Below, in pieces: positions 34,419 to 44,173 of a DNA stretch of 64,000 nucleotides. The notes beneath the pieces are model-generated. The model was not told the DNA's origin. It was given only the letters and a program-made list of their open reading frames with translations, and searched no databases. The stretch is from Aristolochia californica (Eukaryota > Streptophyta > Magnoliopsida > Piperales > Aristolochiaceae). Each line of letters starts with the position of its first letter. The first letter of the stretch is position 1. A program made the translations under genes and the position numbers. Location of the stretch: positions 11,104,748 to 11,168,747 of the forward strand of contig JARWKL010000006.1 of the NCBI GenBank assembly GCA_029961685.1, given 5' to 3'.

Positions 34419-35295
34419 TGTTGTGGACTCAATAGCACACCGAGTCACACAATGAAGGAGGCAACAATAACTCACTCAATATGATTTATTTCTTATATTA
34501 CTTTGAGTAGGATTTATTTCTTATATTATTTTAAGTAGGAGTTATTTCTAATTACTTTATATATAAGGGCATTATGGGGAATTATTGTAATCCTAAAACT
34601 CCATGATGTGACCTATTTAAGGGAAAGGAATGAATTAAATAGTTAAGCTTTGAGATTTTAGAATAACCTAGTGTAAACAGGCTGAGATCACCTCTTGATC
34701 CCGAGTTTAGGGTTTACTCCAAAAATCCAACCTATCCTTCACCCTCCATTGCCATCCATCTTCACCCAACTTCATCCACCATCATCCCTAGTTGGAAGAG
34801 GAGCTTCCTGCCCCTTTTCTGAGCCCAAAGAGAGGGTCTTCCCTCCTCATCAGTGTCAACCACAAGTAGGTTTCAATTCCCTCTTGACGAGCAGCAAAAA
34901 GGGAAGAGTTCTGGTTCTTCCACAAGAACGATTAGAGCAACTCCCCTTGTTGGGAAATCATCACGGAAATAGAGCATGGACAGCCTTCAACGTGAGCCAA
35001 GGCTGCCCCCTAAGTTAGGCAATCCTAGCACGAGCTGCATCAAATTAGGGTTGAAACCCTGATTTATGTGAGCAAGAACATGTATTCTTCCATTATCTCT
35101 CCACCTGTATTAATTCCATTCTAGCTGTAACTTAATCACTAGAATGAGTTCATAAAAAGGGAGACTGATTACTGGTGGAAGATTAGCCAAAGAAGGGATC
35201 TTTAACCCTCCTTACCGAGTCCAACAACTCAGTACTGGTGCTGAATTCACAAATCCCATGCCGTGTTACTCGATCCATTACTCGGGACCGTAACA
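34419..35295 (+). repeat. 3' LTR of plus-strand X copy (877 bp)
   Basis: It begins TGTTGTGGACTCAATAGC, ends GGGACCGTAACA, and is the reverse-complement family member of 24648-25534. The polypurine tract CATGGGGAGGCAAA precedes it. It ends inside the gag of element D at 35296, without a clear target duplication. Confidence 0.87.
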
Positions 35296-36448
35296 GACAT
35301 GAGCTCGGATTTGTATTGTATTAGGCGATTTCTGCCCAGTAATATCATGCAAGGATATCTCCGGTAGTTCCTCCTCGATAATATCCTCTGGCTCCTCTGG
35401 ATCGTCTGAATCCTCCACCTCAAACCAAAAAAATCGTTTACATTGGTGTCCTACCCGATACTGCTCATCGCAGTTATAACATAAATATTTGGACCGCCTT
35501 TCTGCCATCTCCGCACTCATTAATTTTTTTATAAAGTTCAGTAGGGGATTACCAGGGTGGGGATTGGCTACTTGAGTTGTAGTCGGAGTGTGTCTGGATG
35601 GGGCTGCTGGAGATGCTCCCTGAGATGAAGTATAGCGGCATCCTTGCCATGTGGAGGAAGTGTTCCTCTCACCCGACCAACCCGGCTTACGTTGCTGCAA
35701 CTGTTGTCGTTGTTCCATTGCTCAGGCCATATTCATTGCATGAGCTAAATCCATAGGCATAAGGAGTTCTACCTCTAGCCGTAAATACTCATTGAGACCC
35801 ACTGTGAATAGGGATATCTGTTGGTCAACCAATACCCTCTCACTAGCATGAGCCAACTTTTCCTGGAACAGTTTTTGATATTGTTCCACCGAACCAGTTT
35901 GTCACAATAGGACTAACTCCCCCAGGGGGTTGCTGTTGGCGGGAGGGCCAAATATAACTGTGCTTAGATTTTTAAATTCTCTCCAAGTCATCCCTGGTCT
36001 CCCTTTCTCTACTTGAGTAACCCATAACATGGCTTCATCTGTCATGTGGAAAGAGGCTAGTTGCACCTTATCCCATTCAGTAGTCCCTTGGTTCAAATTT
36101 TTTTTTTTTCACATCTATGCAACCAAATTAAGGGATCAACTGAACTATTGAAAGAGGGAAACTCTAACTTGGTGTACCTTGGAACTGTGCCTCCATGCTG
36201 GGGTCCTTGGATAGCAGTGCGCCCAGGCCACTGCTCCCCTTTTCTGTGATATGGTTGAGCAACCTCTCTCAACTCTAGACTCTGATGTCTCTCTGCCCTC
36301 AACTTTGTTTGCATGCTGATGACTCGGCTCATCGCTTCTTTCAAACCACAAACCTTCCCCTACACTGGTTGTGTTGTTTCAAGGCTATCTTCTATCTTTT
36401 GTATCCTGATTTGGATTTCTTCATTGTTGAGAGTATCCCCCATGTTAC
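35296..36448 (-). pseudogene. gag of element D
   Basis: Frames 36344-36093, 36096-35902 and 35718-35278 give in order a helical N-terminus, the Retrotrans_gag motifs (VPRYTKLEFPSFNSSVDPL, IWLHRCEKK; FGPPANSNPLGELVLL) and a zinc knuckle CYNCDEQYRVGHQC, then an acidic stretch and EISLHDITGQ leading to the protease. At least two frameshifts and a T-run at 36099-36108. The right LTR and primer site directly adjoin, so this gag belongs to a short-LTR element. Confidence 0.82.
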
Positions 36449-36449
36449 C

Positions 36450-36465
36450 CTGCTCTGATACCAAG
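36450..36465 (-). other. Primer binding site of D
   Basis: Minus strand CTTGGTATCAGAGCAG directly after the short LTR: perfect tRNA-Met type site. Confidence 0.85.
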
Positions 36466-36578
36466 TGTTATGCACCTAGCCAAGTGTTATGTACCAAGTG
36501 TTACCCTGCTCTGATACTACCCAAAAGACCCGCCAGTTAGGAGCGGAAGACATAGGTACATAACCCAGAACCATAACA
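36466..36578 (-). repeat. 5' LTR of D with 31-bp insertion
   Basis: TRIM-family LTR: TGTTATGCACCTAGCCAA then 31 extra bases (36484-36514), then TACTACCCAAAAGACCC to ACCATAACA. The extra bases include ACCAAGTGTTACCCTGCTCTGA, a scrambled copy of the neighbouring primer-site region, as would arise by template switching during reverse transcription. Next to the GATTT target duplication. Confidence 0.82.
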
Positions 36579-36583
36579 GATTT

Positions 36584-37957
36584 TGGGGTTAGGAATGGTT
36601 TGACTCGGGAGTCTATTTTGTGCCTGTTCACTCATGTGGCTGGCCAACTGACTCACTTGCATTTCAAGTTTAGCAATGGAGGACTATGTATTCTACATGA
36701 ATAATTGAAGTGTATCCTCAAGTGAAGGTTTTTGTGGAATTAATAGCAGTTGAGTGAAGTGTGGGCACGGAGCTTGGGGTTGAGTAAACCCTGGAGGACC
36801 CCCAACCCGTGGGCCCTTGGACCATGAGAAATTTGGGTGCCTAGCCCAACCCAGATTATATGTTTCCGAAAAAGGATAATTCTGGCTCGGTCTATGAAAA
36901 TTTTGGACTGCATTCAAGTCCTCAATGAGCTCCGGGTTGGATGAACTAGATGGACACATTTCTATGGGATGAGATGAACTAGAGCATATGACACAGACAG
37001 TATATGGGTTTGGAGTAGGTGAACTCTTGGACACCAGAAGGGCATCAATTTTTCTAGTCAACCCCTCAATCTTGGCCATGAGCATGGGTGTTTCCCTAAC
37101 CTCGAGAGGCCCCCTCTTTTGGCTTCATGGGATGTCCTATCAACATTAAATGATGATCCCCATTGCTGAGATTGATCACTCAACATTTCAAAGAAGTCCC
37201 ACGCCTCACTAGCACTCTTACCCATCAAACTCCCACCACTCGTTGCATCTACCATGGATCTAACCTGGGGTGTAAGACCTTGATAAAAGTATTGCACTAA
37301 ATGTCATTTCTCAAACCCATGATGCGGACACCTACGTATCAAATCCTTCCATTGCTCCCAAGCCTCATAAAAGTGTTCACCCTCCTACTACATAAAGTTA
37401 AAGATTTCTCTCCTGAGGGCTATAGTTCTCTGATTGGGAAAGTACTTGGACAAAAATTTCATGACTAATGTGTCCCATGAAGTAATGTTGCCCACCTCTA
37501 ATGAATTAAGCTAGGACTTGGCCTTATCCTTAAGTGAAAATGGAAAAAGTCTTAACCGGATAAAGTCATCTGAGAAATTCTGGAATTTGAAAGTCGCACA
37601 GATATCTAAGAATTCCTTGATGTGGTAATAAGGGTCCTCCTTCTCCAACCCATAGAATGTAGGGAGGAGTTGGATCACACACGATTTCAACTCATAACTG
37701 GCAGCAGTAGTGGGTGGCAATATAATGCAAGAAGGTGAAGTGAAGTTGGATGGGATAGAATAATCCCTTAGGGCTCTATGGTCACCTGTTGGAGGAAGCT
37801 GTAATGGTTCACCCTGATTGGCCATGGTAGCTCCTAACTTGACTTCTGGTGTTTTCCTTAAAATATGTTCTACCTCTTCAACAAAGGGAGTTAATGGTTC
37901 ACCTAGGGAGCGGCGCACGTGCATAAAAACACAAAAAGAAACAAAACTAACTATCAA
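36584..37957 (-). pseudogene. gag of Athila-like element B
   Basis: Frame 37957-37511 carries the lineage signature RDYSIPSNFTSPSCIILPP, then LLPTFYGLEKEDPYYHIKEF and LFPFSLKDKAKS. Frames 37297-37058 (YFYQGLTPQVRSMVDATSGG) and 37085-36693 (zinc-knuckle-like CVICSSSSHPIEMC, then a Pro-rich tail) continue it. Stops lie near 37300-37510. Interrupted from pol by element D. Confidence 0.85.
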
Positions 37958-38126
37958 ATTATGACAACAAACTAACTATTGAAAATACGAACTAACTAGA
38001 AGAAATAAAAATAACTCCACAAAAAATCATCAAGATAAAACAGAAACATAAAATTATGAAAGCAAAAAAATAAATCTAACCTAAGACCATGGAGAACAAA
38101 GAAATACACTTAATACGTGCCTCCCC

Positions 38127-38143
38127 AGCAATGGCGCCAAAAA
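38127..38143 (-). other. Primer binding site of B (Athila type)
   Basis: Minus strand GTTTTTGGCGCCATTGC; TGGCGCCATTGC is typical of the Tat/Athila lineage and not of initiator tRNA-Met sites. Confidence 0.85.
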
Positions 38144-38145
38144 CT

Positions 38146-38379
38146 TGATATGAAATTTAATTATTGAATCCATAAAAACCATTTCAGGAAGAAATAAACC
38201 CTAAAAGCAATGAAATATAATTCAGGAGAGAAAAATATGCAATATAAGCAATGATCAATGCCAAATTCAATAAATGCATGTTTCATTTGAAAACCAATAA
38301 ATAACCACCTATAACACAATTATAATGGCTATTCTATTATAATTAACCTAGTTCTCAAGTCAGAATCTGGCATCTACCA
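38146..38379 (-). repeat. 5' LTR of B, internally deleted (234 bp)
   Basis: Both LTR ends are present (TGATATGAAATTT; GGCATCTACCA) but about 1.1 kb found in the 3' LTR (about 16975-18075) is missing. The breakpoint lies between similar words (GAAATTTAATTA and GAAATTCCATAATT), suggesting a microhomology deletion. Confidence 0.85.
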
Positions 38380-38606
38380 CAAGTGCTGTCTTTAGAGTCT
38401 GAAAGGCTGTGGTGGTCTCATCACTCCACTGGAAGGAATTTTGTCGCAGAAGATTTGTTAAAGGTGCTGCTAAGGCCGCATAGTTCTGAATGAATTTGCG
38501 GTAATAGCCGGTTAAGCCCAGAAAACCCCTCAAAGCGGAAATGGTGCTCGGTACTGGCCACTATGTAATAGTTGCAAATTTTTCTGGGTCCATTGTAACC
38601 CGGATG
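38380..38606 (-). pseudogene. RT connection segment of A
   Basis: Minus strand gives PSTISALRGFLGLTGYYRKF and TNLLRQNSFQWSDETTTAFQ, the end of reverse transcriptase, with a TAG after FATIT. It lies between the insertions of B (left) and E (right) and belongs with 40870-41340. Confidence 0.85.
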
Positions 38607-39022
38607 TGTTATGCACACAATAAAATTATTATTTTAGTTGTTTTCTTTAATTTACTGTATTTATTTCAGTTTTAGGCCACATGTGGTATTTTTGGAATAT
38701 TTTATTTATAGGGGTTTTTTTGTAATATTTTATCTTAAACCCTAACAGGGCAAACCCTATTTAAGGGTTATGAGTAATGAGAAAAGGAAGCATTGAAGTA
38801 TTAATAATTAGGTTAAATCTAGCGTAAAGAGGCTTGAGATCACCTTCTTGATCTCGAGGTTATGGTTTTCCTAAAAAACCCACATATTCTCCTATCCTCC
38901 ATTGATCTTCGTCTTCCCCATGTCTTCCTACTATCCCTATGGTAATGCCTGGAAAACCCGTAACCCATGGTAGATCCCAGATCCTCCCAAAGAATCCTTG
39001 TGGCAGATTCGGGACCGTAACA
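38607..39022 (+). repeat. 5' LTR of E (416 bp)
   Basis: TGTTATGCACACAATAAAAT to GGGACCGTAACA. It shares the block around TTTAGGCCACATG and CCCTATTTAAGGGTTATGAG with the LTRs of F. CTATTTAAGG is a TATA-like motif. Confidence 0.88.
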
Positions 39023-39739
39023 ACTAGTATCAGCGCAGGAACACAATGGGTTATTCTATATCCCAAGAAAGATGGATTGCTATGGGTAAGGAATTGGAAG
39101 AAATACGAGCACGATTAGATGCTTCCATTGAACGTTATGCAAGGGAGGAACTCGTTGCTTTAGCAAAATAGGTCACACGACCTCAAATCTCTTACCACAT
39201 AGGCGCACAAGAGGCAGCAAAAGCTATCTCGGACGGGGCAACAGGCCAAGGGCCAGAAAAATCAAAATTTTCGTCCCGTTTACCGGCCAAAGCACCTGCG
39301 GAAGGTTTTGGGGTGACCCCAAACCCCTTATCACGAGAAACCAGAATTCCATTGGTGATGACAATAAAATCGGCCAGCGGAGAAGCCCCTAAGGGGTGCT
39401 GTTCACCGTCGGGGAAAGTTCTGCGGGCACCCAACCGCCACACCTTTCCGTCGGGGTCCGTCGATCTGGCAGTCGGCATGGCGCGGAGCACATTGGGGGA
39501 AAAAGGGGCGCCAAAATGCCTCTCGAACCAGGCAACGGAAAATCCTCTAGTAGGGACACCTCGACGTCCTCTTGTGGGCCATCAGAGGAAGAGGAGGCTT
39601 CGTCAGCCCCGTAGGCGAAATTTATGTAAGGGTCTCTGTTTCGGGGGGCTGAGAAACAGAGATTCACATGTCCGAGAGCCGTCTATCTCAGCAACTCTTC
39701 TAGCAGCGAAGCCCCAACGGGCTGCTATTCACCACCAAC

Positions 39740-40170
39740 TGATGTTCACCACCGAGAAGCAGGAGATTCCATCAGTGATATTTCTGCCGAAGACCCGTCG
39801 GCGACATTCCAACAGAAGAACCGTCGGCGACATTCTAGTAGAAGATCGTCGGTGACATTTTCGCAGAAGATCATCAGCGACATTCCAGTAGAAGTCCCAT
39901 CGGTGAAATTCCATTAGAACTATTGACGACATTGCAGTAGATGACCAATCAGCGACGCTTCCGCAATTACCGCCTCCCGTCCTGTTCGGCAACAATCCAA
40001 CAGAAGAACTGTCGGCGACATTCCAGCATAAGATCATCGACGACATTCCACAGAAGACGCGTCAGCGACATTCCAGCAGAAGACCCATCGGCAACATTCT
40101 ATCAGAACCGTCGGCGACATTCCAGCAGACAACCAATCAGCGACGCTTCTGCAATTACCGCCTCCCTCCC
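39740..40170 (+). repeat. 27-bp minisatellite in E interior
   Basis: About a dozen imperfect units with CGTCGGCGACATTCCAGCAGAAGA as core. A larger duplication carries ATCAGCGACGCTTC at 39948 and 40136. Open frames across it are by-products. Confidence 0.75.
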
Positions 40171-40442
40171 TATTTGGGATCTGCTGTAGGAGGAAGAAGG
40201 GGTCCGATTAAATTTTCCTAACTTAGGAAAATTTAATCGGCGAGGTCCGCTGAGTCTCGCACGGGATCGGGCTGATTGCACTGAGTTAACTCAGGCCAAC
40301 TCGGTCTGAGCCAACTAAAAAAAAAAAACTCCTAATTTGGGCATCCAGAGGGGGGGTTATAGCTATCGCGGATGCTACTTTGGCACCGGTGGAGACGTCG
40401 GCATACAAACACTACTTCCGAGCTTGAGGACAAGTTCATCTT

Positions 40443-40456
40443 CCAAGGGGGTTTAA
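40443..40456 (+). other. Polypurine tract of E
   Basis: CCAAGGGGGTTTAA immediately before the 3' LTR, preceded by GAGGACAAGTTCATC, a remnant of a chromodomain-type 3' end. Confidence 0.7.
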
Positions 40457-40869
40457 TGTTATGCACATAATAACATTATTATTTTAGTTTTTTTATTTAA
40501 TTTATTTTATTTATTTTAGTTTTAGGCCACAGGGGTATTTTTGGAATATTTTTTATAGGGGTATTTTTTTAATATTTTATTTTAAACCCTAACAGGGTGA
40601 ACCCTATTTAAGGGTTATGAGTAATGAAAAAAGGAAGCATTGAAGTATTAAGAATTAGGTTAAATCTAGCGTAAAGAGGCTTGAGATCACCTTCTTGATC
40701 TCGAGGTTAGGGTTTTCCTCAAAAACCCACGTATTCTCCTATCTTCCATTGATCTTTGTCTTTCCCATGTCTTCCTACTATCCCTACGGTAATTCCTAGA
40801 AGACCTATAACCTGTGGCAGATCCTAGATCCTCCCAAAGAATCCTTGTGGCAGATCCGGGACCAAAACA
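40457..40869 (+). repeat. 3' LTR of E (413 bp)
   Basis: TGTTATGCACATAATAACAT to GGGACCAAAACA. Close to the 5' LTR, with small indels. Confidence 0.88.
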
Positions 40870-41542
40870 AGATGTTGTGATGATGTGTCCCAAATAAGTA
40901 ACATGTTGGCTCCCAAATGTACACTTTGTCCTTTTTAAATAAAGCCGGTGAGCTAGGATAAGTTGAAAAACCCTTTGGAGATGTAGTAAATGTTTAGGCC
41001 ACGACTTGCTGAATATGAGGATGTCATCAAAGAATACAAGAACAATTTTTCTGAGATAATCAGTAAATACCTCGTTCATAAGCGCCTGAAATGTGGAAGG
41101 GGCGTTAGAGAGACCAAATGGCATGACGAGAAACTCAAAGTGTCCGTGATGAGTACGGAAGGCTATTTTTTGAATGTCGGGAGGATGCATATAGACTTGA
41201 TGATATCCCGAATGCAAATTCAACTTCGTGAAAAATTGGGCCCCATGTAGTTCATCCAACAATTCATCAATCACCGGAATAGAAATTTGTCCTTGACAGT
41301 CTTGGAATTTAGTTCTCTGTAATCCACGCAAAATCTCCAAGTTAGGTCATGCTTCTTAACAAGTAGGATGGGGGACGAGAAGGGAGATGTACTCCTCCTG
41401 ATGAGTCCCTGCTCGAGCATCAGTTTACATTCTCTCAATTTCATCTTTCTGTAAATGAGGATAGCAATAGGGGTGCACCACCACCACCTCAGAGCGAGCC
41501 TTCAAACAAATTTTTTGGTTTCAACTTCTGAAGGGGGGAAAG
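40870..41542 (-). pseudogene. Reverse transcriptase of A, main part
   Basis: Minus strand 41270-40870 has LDELHGAQFFTKLNLHSGYH, FRTHHGHFEFLVMPFGLSNA, STFQALMNEVF and the intact active site LVFFDDILIFS, then CTFGSQHVTYLGHII, where E is inserted. 41280-41540 is the damaged RT start with stops and a frameshift. The acidic pair of the polymerase centre survives. Confidence 0.88.
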
Positions 41543-41912
41543 TGTTATGGTCCTGGGTTAAGTACTTATGTCTTCCGCTCCTAACAGGCCGGTCCTTCGG
41601 GTAGTATTGGCTAGGTGCTTAACATTTGGTATCAGAGCTTGCTCCCTCGTCATGCGTTCGAATCCTGGAGGGGGCGAATACGAAGGGGGCGACCTATGCG
41701 GAGGGGGCAACCTTGATGGAGTAGGCCACTGCACGTATGGAGGGGATGACCTTGGCTGAGTGGGCTGTTGCTAGAGTGGGCCATCGCAAGTGGGCTGTCG
41801 TGGACGTCGGCCCGTGAAAGAGGGTTGTGATGTTATGGTCCTGGGTTAAGTACCTTTGTCTTCCGCTCCTAACAGGCCAGTCTTTTGGGTAGTATTGGCT
41901 AGGTACTTAACA
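41543..41912 (+). mobile_element. Complete TRIM element (370 bp)
   Basis: Two 82-bp LTRs (41543-41624 and 41831-41912) differ at about six positions. The primer site TTTGGTATCAGAGCTT starts at 41625, and a polypurine stretch GAAAGAGGGTTGTGA precedes the second LTR. The flanks GAAAG and GAAGG are a one-mismatch 5-bp target duplication in A. No coding capacity. CGTTCGAATCC at 41655-41665 resembles a Pol III B box. This is the best reference copy of the family. Confidence 0.92.
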
Positions 41913-42414
41913 GAAGGCCTGTAGGTTCCTGAAAAATATCATAATAGTCCCCCAATAAATCTTCTAATGACGTTGCCAAAGGAGGCTGTTGTTGGAGTAG
42001 GTGAAACTATGGCTGAATGTCAACGTTGCGCCTTTGGAACTTTAACTGCTATCTTGCCAGCTCAAACATCATAGTTAATGCAGTGAAGTCCCACAAAATG
42101 GTTCCCAACATTTGCAACCATTTAACTCTGAGAACCATATTGAATCCAACTAAAGGGATAATCAAAAATTCTGCTTCAAAATGAGAGCCTTCAACAGAAA
42201 ATAACATGACCTTGCTGATCCCATAACTAGGAAGTTTTTCTCCATTGGCCACAGACACTGAAGCCACTGGGTGAGGCTGCACTTGCAGTTGTAATTGCTG
42301 GGCTGCGTTGCTGCTAATGAAGTTATGAGTACTCGCTGAATCAACCAAACTGAGGAGAGGTTGGTCATTGACTATGGCACAAAGCTGCATAGTTTTGGTA
42401 GATTGTAGGCCCAT
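41913..42414 (-). pseudogene. Protease of A
   Basis: Frame 42414-42049 is the pepsin-like retroelement protease: LLSLVDSASTHNFIS, where the expected DSG active site reads DSA, then GFNMVLRVKWLQMLGTILWD. The downstream linker to RT (41913-42048) is open in no frame. The Gly-to-Ala change in the catalytic triplet suggests loss of activity. Confidence 0.85.
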
Positions 42415-43520
42415 GATTGCTTGGAGAGAGATTTCAGGTTCTGGTGCTTCTTCTACCTACTATGCGTGTATGGGCTCTTCCTCATTATCTTCCACTTCTA
42501 GCCAAAATAACTTTTGACATTGATGACCAAAGGTATACTTCTCATCACAGTTATAACACAACCCTCTGGATCTTCTGTCTTCCATTTCAGCTCTGGACAA
42601 CTTTTTGATAAATGCTGGTGGAGGTTGACTAAACTTAGGTGCTGTGGAAGGGTTTGCAGGGGCACTGGAGCGCCATGTGCTGCTAGTAGCAGATCAGTTG
42701 TTTTTCCAAGGCCTACGATTCTGATTTTTTTGTTTGGCCTCAAGAGTGCGGGCTAAGTTCATTGCTTGGGTCAAATTAGAGGGAGCGACGAGGTCAATCT
42801 CTAACTGTAGGGACTCTGATAATCCCGTAGTAAATAACCCCATCTGTTGATCCACCCGGACTATCTTACTGGCTCTGGCTAATTTCTCCTGAAATGCCTT
42901 TTGGTACTATTCTACTGTCCCAGTTTGACGCAACAAGACTAGGTCCCCTAATGGATTGCTCTGAGCAGGCGGTCCAAATCGAATTGTGTATAAATCCTTA
43001 AATTCTTCCCATTCTATGTTCAAAATTTCCATTTCGAGTTGGTGGCCCCATAGTTGCACTCCATCAAGCATATGGAAGGCGGCCAACTGTACTTTGTCAT
43101 TTTCAGCTGTTCATCGATGGGAAAAAAATTTCTTGCACCGATATAACCAAATTAACGGGTCCTCGGATCCCTTAAATAGTGGAAAATTCAACTTTGTGTA
43201 TCTCGGGATGGTCCCACCACCAGAACCCGAGCTCACACCATTTTCATTCTGTTATGTTTGACCCACAAAATGGTCTCCCAGCATAGCCACATGGCTCCTC
43301 CTTCCTTCACGAGGAGTGGGGTTTCTTACCCCCATTAATTTGTCAAGTTTAGCAGAAATAATTTGGATTTGGACATTTACCTGAGACTCTCTGCTTTCCA
43401 TCAAAATCGCCAGACATCCTTCGGTTTCTTCCTGGCTGGATTGTATCATTCCCTTGACGGTAGATACACAATCTTCGTTGTTTGATGGATCTCCCATTTC
43501 GGCTTGCTTTGATACCAAGA
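42415..43520 (-). pseudogene. gag of A
   Basis: Frame 43551-43252 starts in the LTR and gives the N-terminal helical part (SAKLDKLMGVRNP). Further left the Retrotrans_gag domain is split over frames (LFKGSEDPLIWLYRCKKFF-like near 43150, then FGPPAQSNPLGDLVLLRQT). A zinc knuckle CYNCDEKYTFGHQC is encoded at about 42520-42560. Several frameshifts and stops. Confidence 0.82.
43505..43519 (-). other. Primer binding site of A
   Basis: Minus strand TTGGTATCAAAGCAA next to the LTR end: tRNA-Met type with one substitution. Confidence 0.82.
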
Positions 43521-44007
43521 TGTTGTGGTCTCTGACCATGGATCGAGTCACTCATTTGCGGGAGAAGTCGACTTGCATTTCTGGGGCAAAGTCTGGTCGA
43601 TGACACCTCTTTGGTCTCCCTATGGTGTCGATTTGGTGATAACGATGGGTGAAATAGGATTATGGAAGGGAGAAGATGAGAAAGGGTTACCGGAAAGGGG
43701 GATTTAGACTCGTCGACGGGAGTCTACATCGTGGGTTCCAGGGGAACTCCGATACTGGTTCCTTAGGGAGAACGCAGATCCCAAATTCCTTTCTTGCCTT
43801 CCCATTCCATTCGATAGCCCTTAAGCTAAATCCAAAAATAGAATTATTACAAGAATGCCATTAAGGCTTCCTACTTACATGAATAAAAAAATTAAAAGAC
43901 CTGTATGCATAAGCCCTTTTCAATTCATAATTTCACTGCGTCACTACGCCTGAGTCAACTCACCGCGTTGACTTTGTATGACTCGTCCTGCTATAGAGTC
44001 CACAACA
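43521..44007 (-). repeat. 5' LTR of A (487 bp)
   Basis: Same length and ends as 14609-15095, with scattered mainly C/T and G/A differences. Followed on the plus strand by ACACC, the decayed target duplication. Confidence 0.9.
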
Positions 44008-44173
44008 ACACCATTTACAGTAAGTTGGGCATTCATGATGTTCTCTCACTCCCAGATTGAGGGGGAGTGTTGGAAGATATGGAGGACTACCATTTTATAC
44101 AGGAAGATCCTATACACCATTTTTAGCAAGCTAGGTATTCATGATGTTCTCTCACCCCCAACTTGAGGGGGAG
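44008..44173 (+). mobile_element. Family C 3' end with duplicated polypurine segment
   Basis: The roughly 106-bp segment ending GATTGAGGGGGAG (at 44067) is repeated, ending ACTTGAGGGGGAG at 44173. The sequence after the first tract starts TGTTGGAAGAT like the LTR but then reads as 3' leader. Confidence 0.8.

Larger units (their letters stand above)
23979..36578 (-). mobile_element. Short-LTR (TRIM-type LTR) element D with gag, composite
   Basis: The ends are an 82-bp LTR at 23979-24060 and a 113-bp LTR at 36466-36578, both of the TRIM family also seen at 26140, 41543 and 49375. The flanks are a perfect 5-bp duplication, GATTT (23974-23978 and 36579-36583), in B. The right side continues from the primer site into a real gag gene (35296-36448). 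The left side has a short TRIM-type interior (24061-24291). Between them lie the X and Y gypsy sequences. So an element with TRIM LTRs carried gag, and was then filled by other elements. Confidence 0.8.
16956..38379 (-). mobile_element. Athila-like (Tat/Athila lineage) gypsy element B
   Basis: 3' LTR 16956-18299, pol 20159-23978, gag 36584-37957, primer site and truncated 5' LTR 38127-38379. The primer site contains TGGCGCCATTGCTGGGGA, typical for Athila/Tat elements, unlike the tRNA-Met sites elsewhere. It is inserted in element A between RT and RNase H. The flanks are GCAGT and CAAGT, and removing B restores A's frame if one A was lost on the left. B is itself split by D between gag and protease. 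Confidence 0.88.
38607..40869 (+). mobile_element. Small LTR element E (2263 bp)
   Basis: LTRs 38607-39022 and 40457-40869, primer-site region 39023, interior about 1.43 kb, polypurine tract at 40443-40456. The flanks GGATG and AGATG are a one-mismatch target duplication inside the RT gene of A. The interior starts with a short gag-leader frame (WIAMGKELEEIRARLD) and then a leader region shared with element F (39396-39614 matches 47660-47440 inverted). It has no pol, so it needs enzymes from elsewhere. Confidence 0.88.
14609..44007 (-). mobile_element. Ty3/gypsy chromodomain element A, heavily nested
   Basis: 5' LTR 43521-44007 and 3' LTR 14609-15095 (both 487 bp) bracket a minus-strand element: primer site, gag, protease, RT, RNase H, integrase, chromodomain. 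Flanks ACATT (14604-14608) and ACACC (44008-44012) are a decayed 5-bp target duplication in family C. Pol is split by Athila-like B after the RT connection domain, by E inside RT and by a TRIM before RT. The LTRs have visibly diverged, mostly by transitions, so A is old. It has no intact frames. Confidence 0.9.

Noticed and set aside
41625..41670. tRNA gene in the TRIM interior
   Set aside because: A B-box-like word is present but no cloverleaf or A box could be folded by eye.
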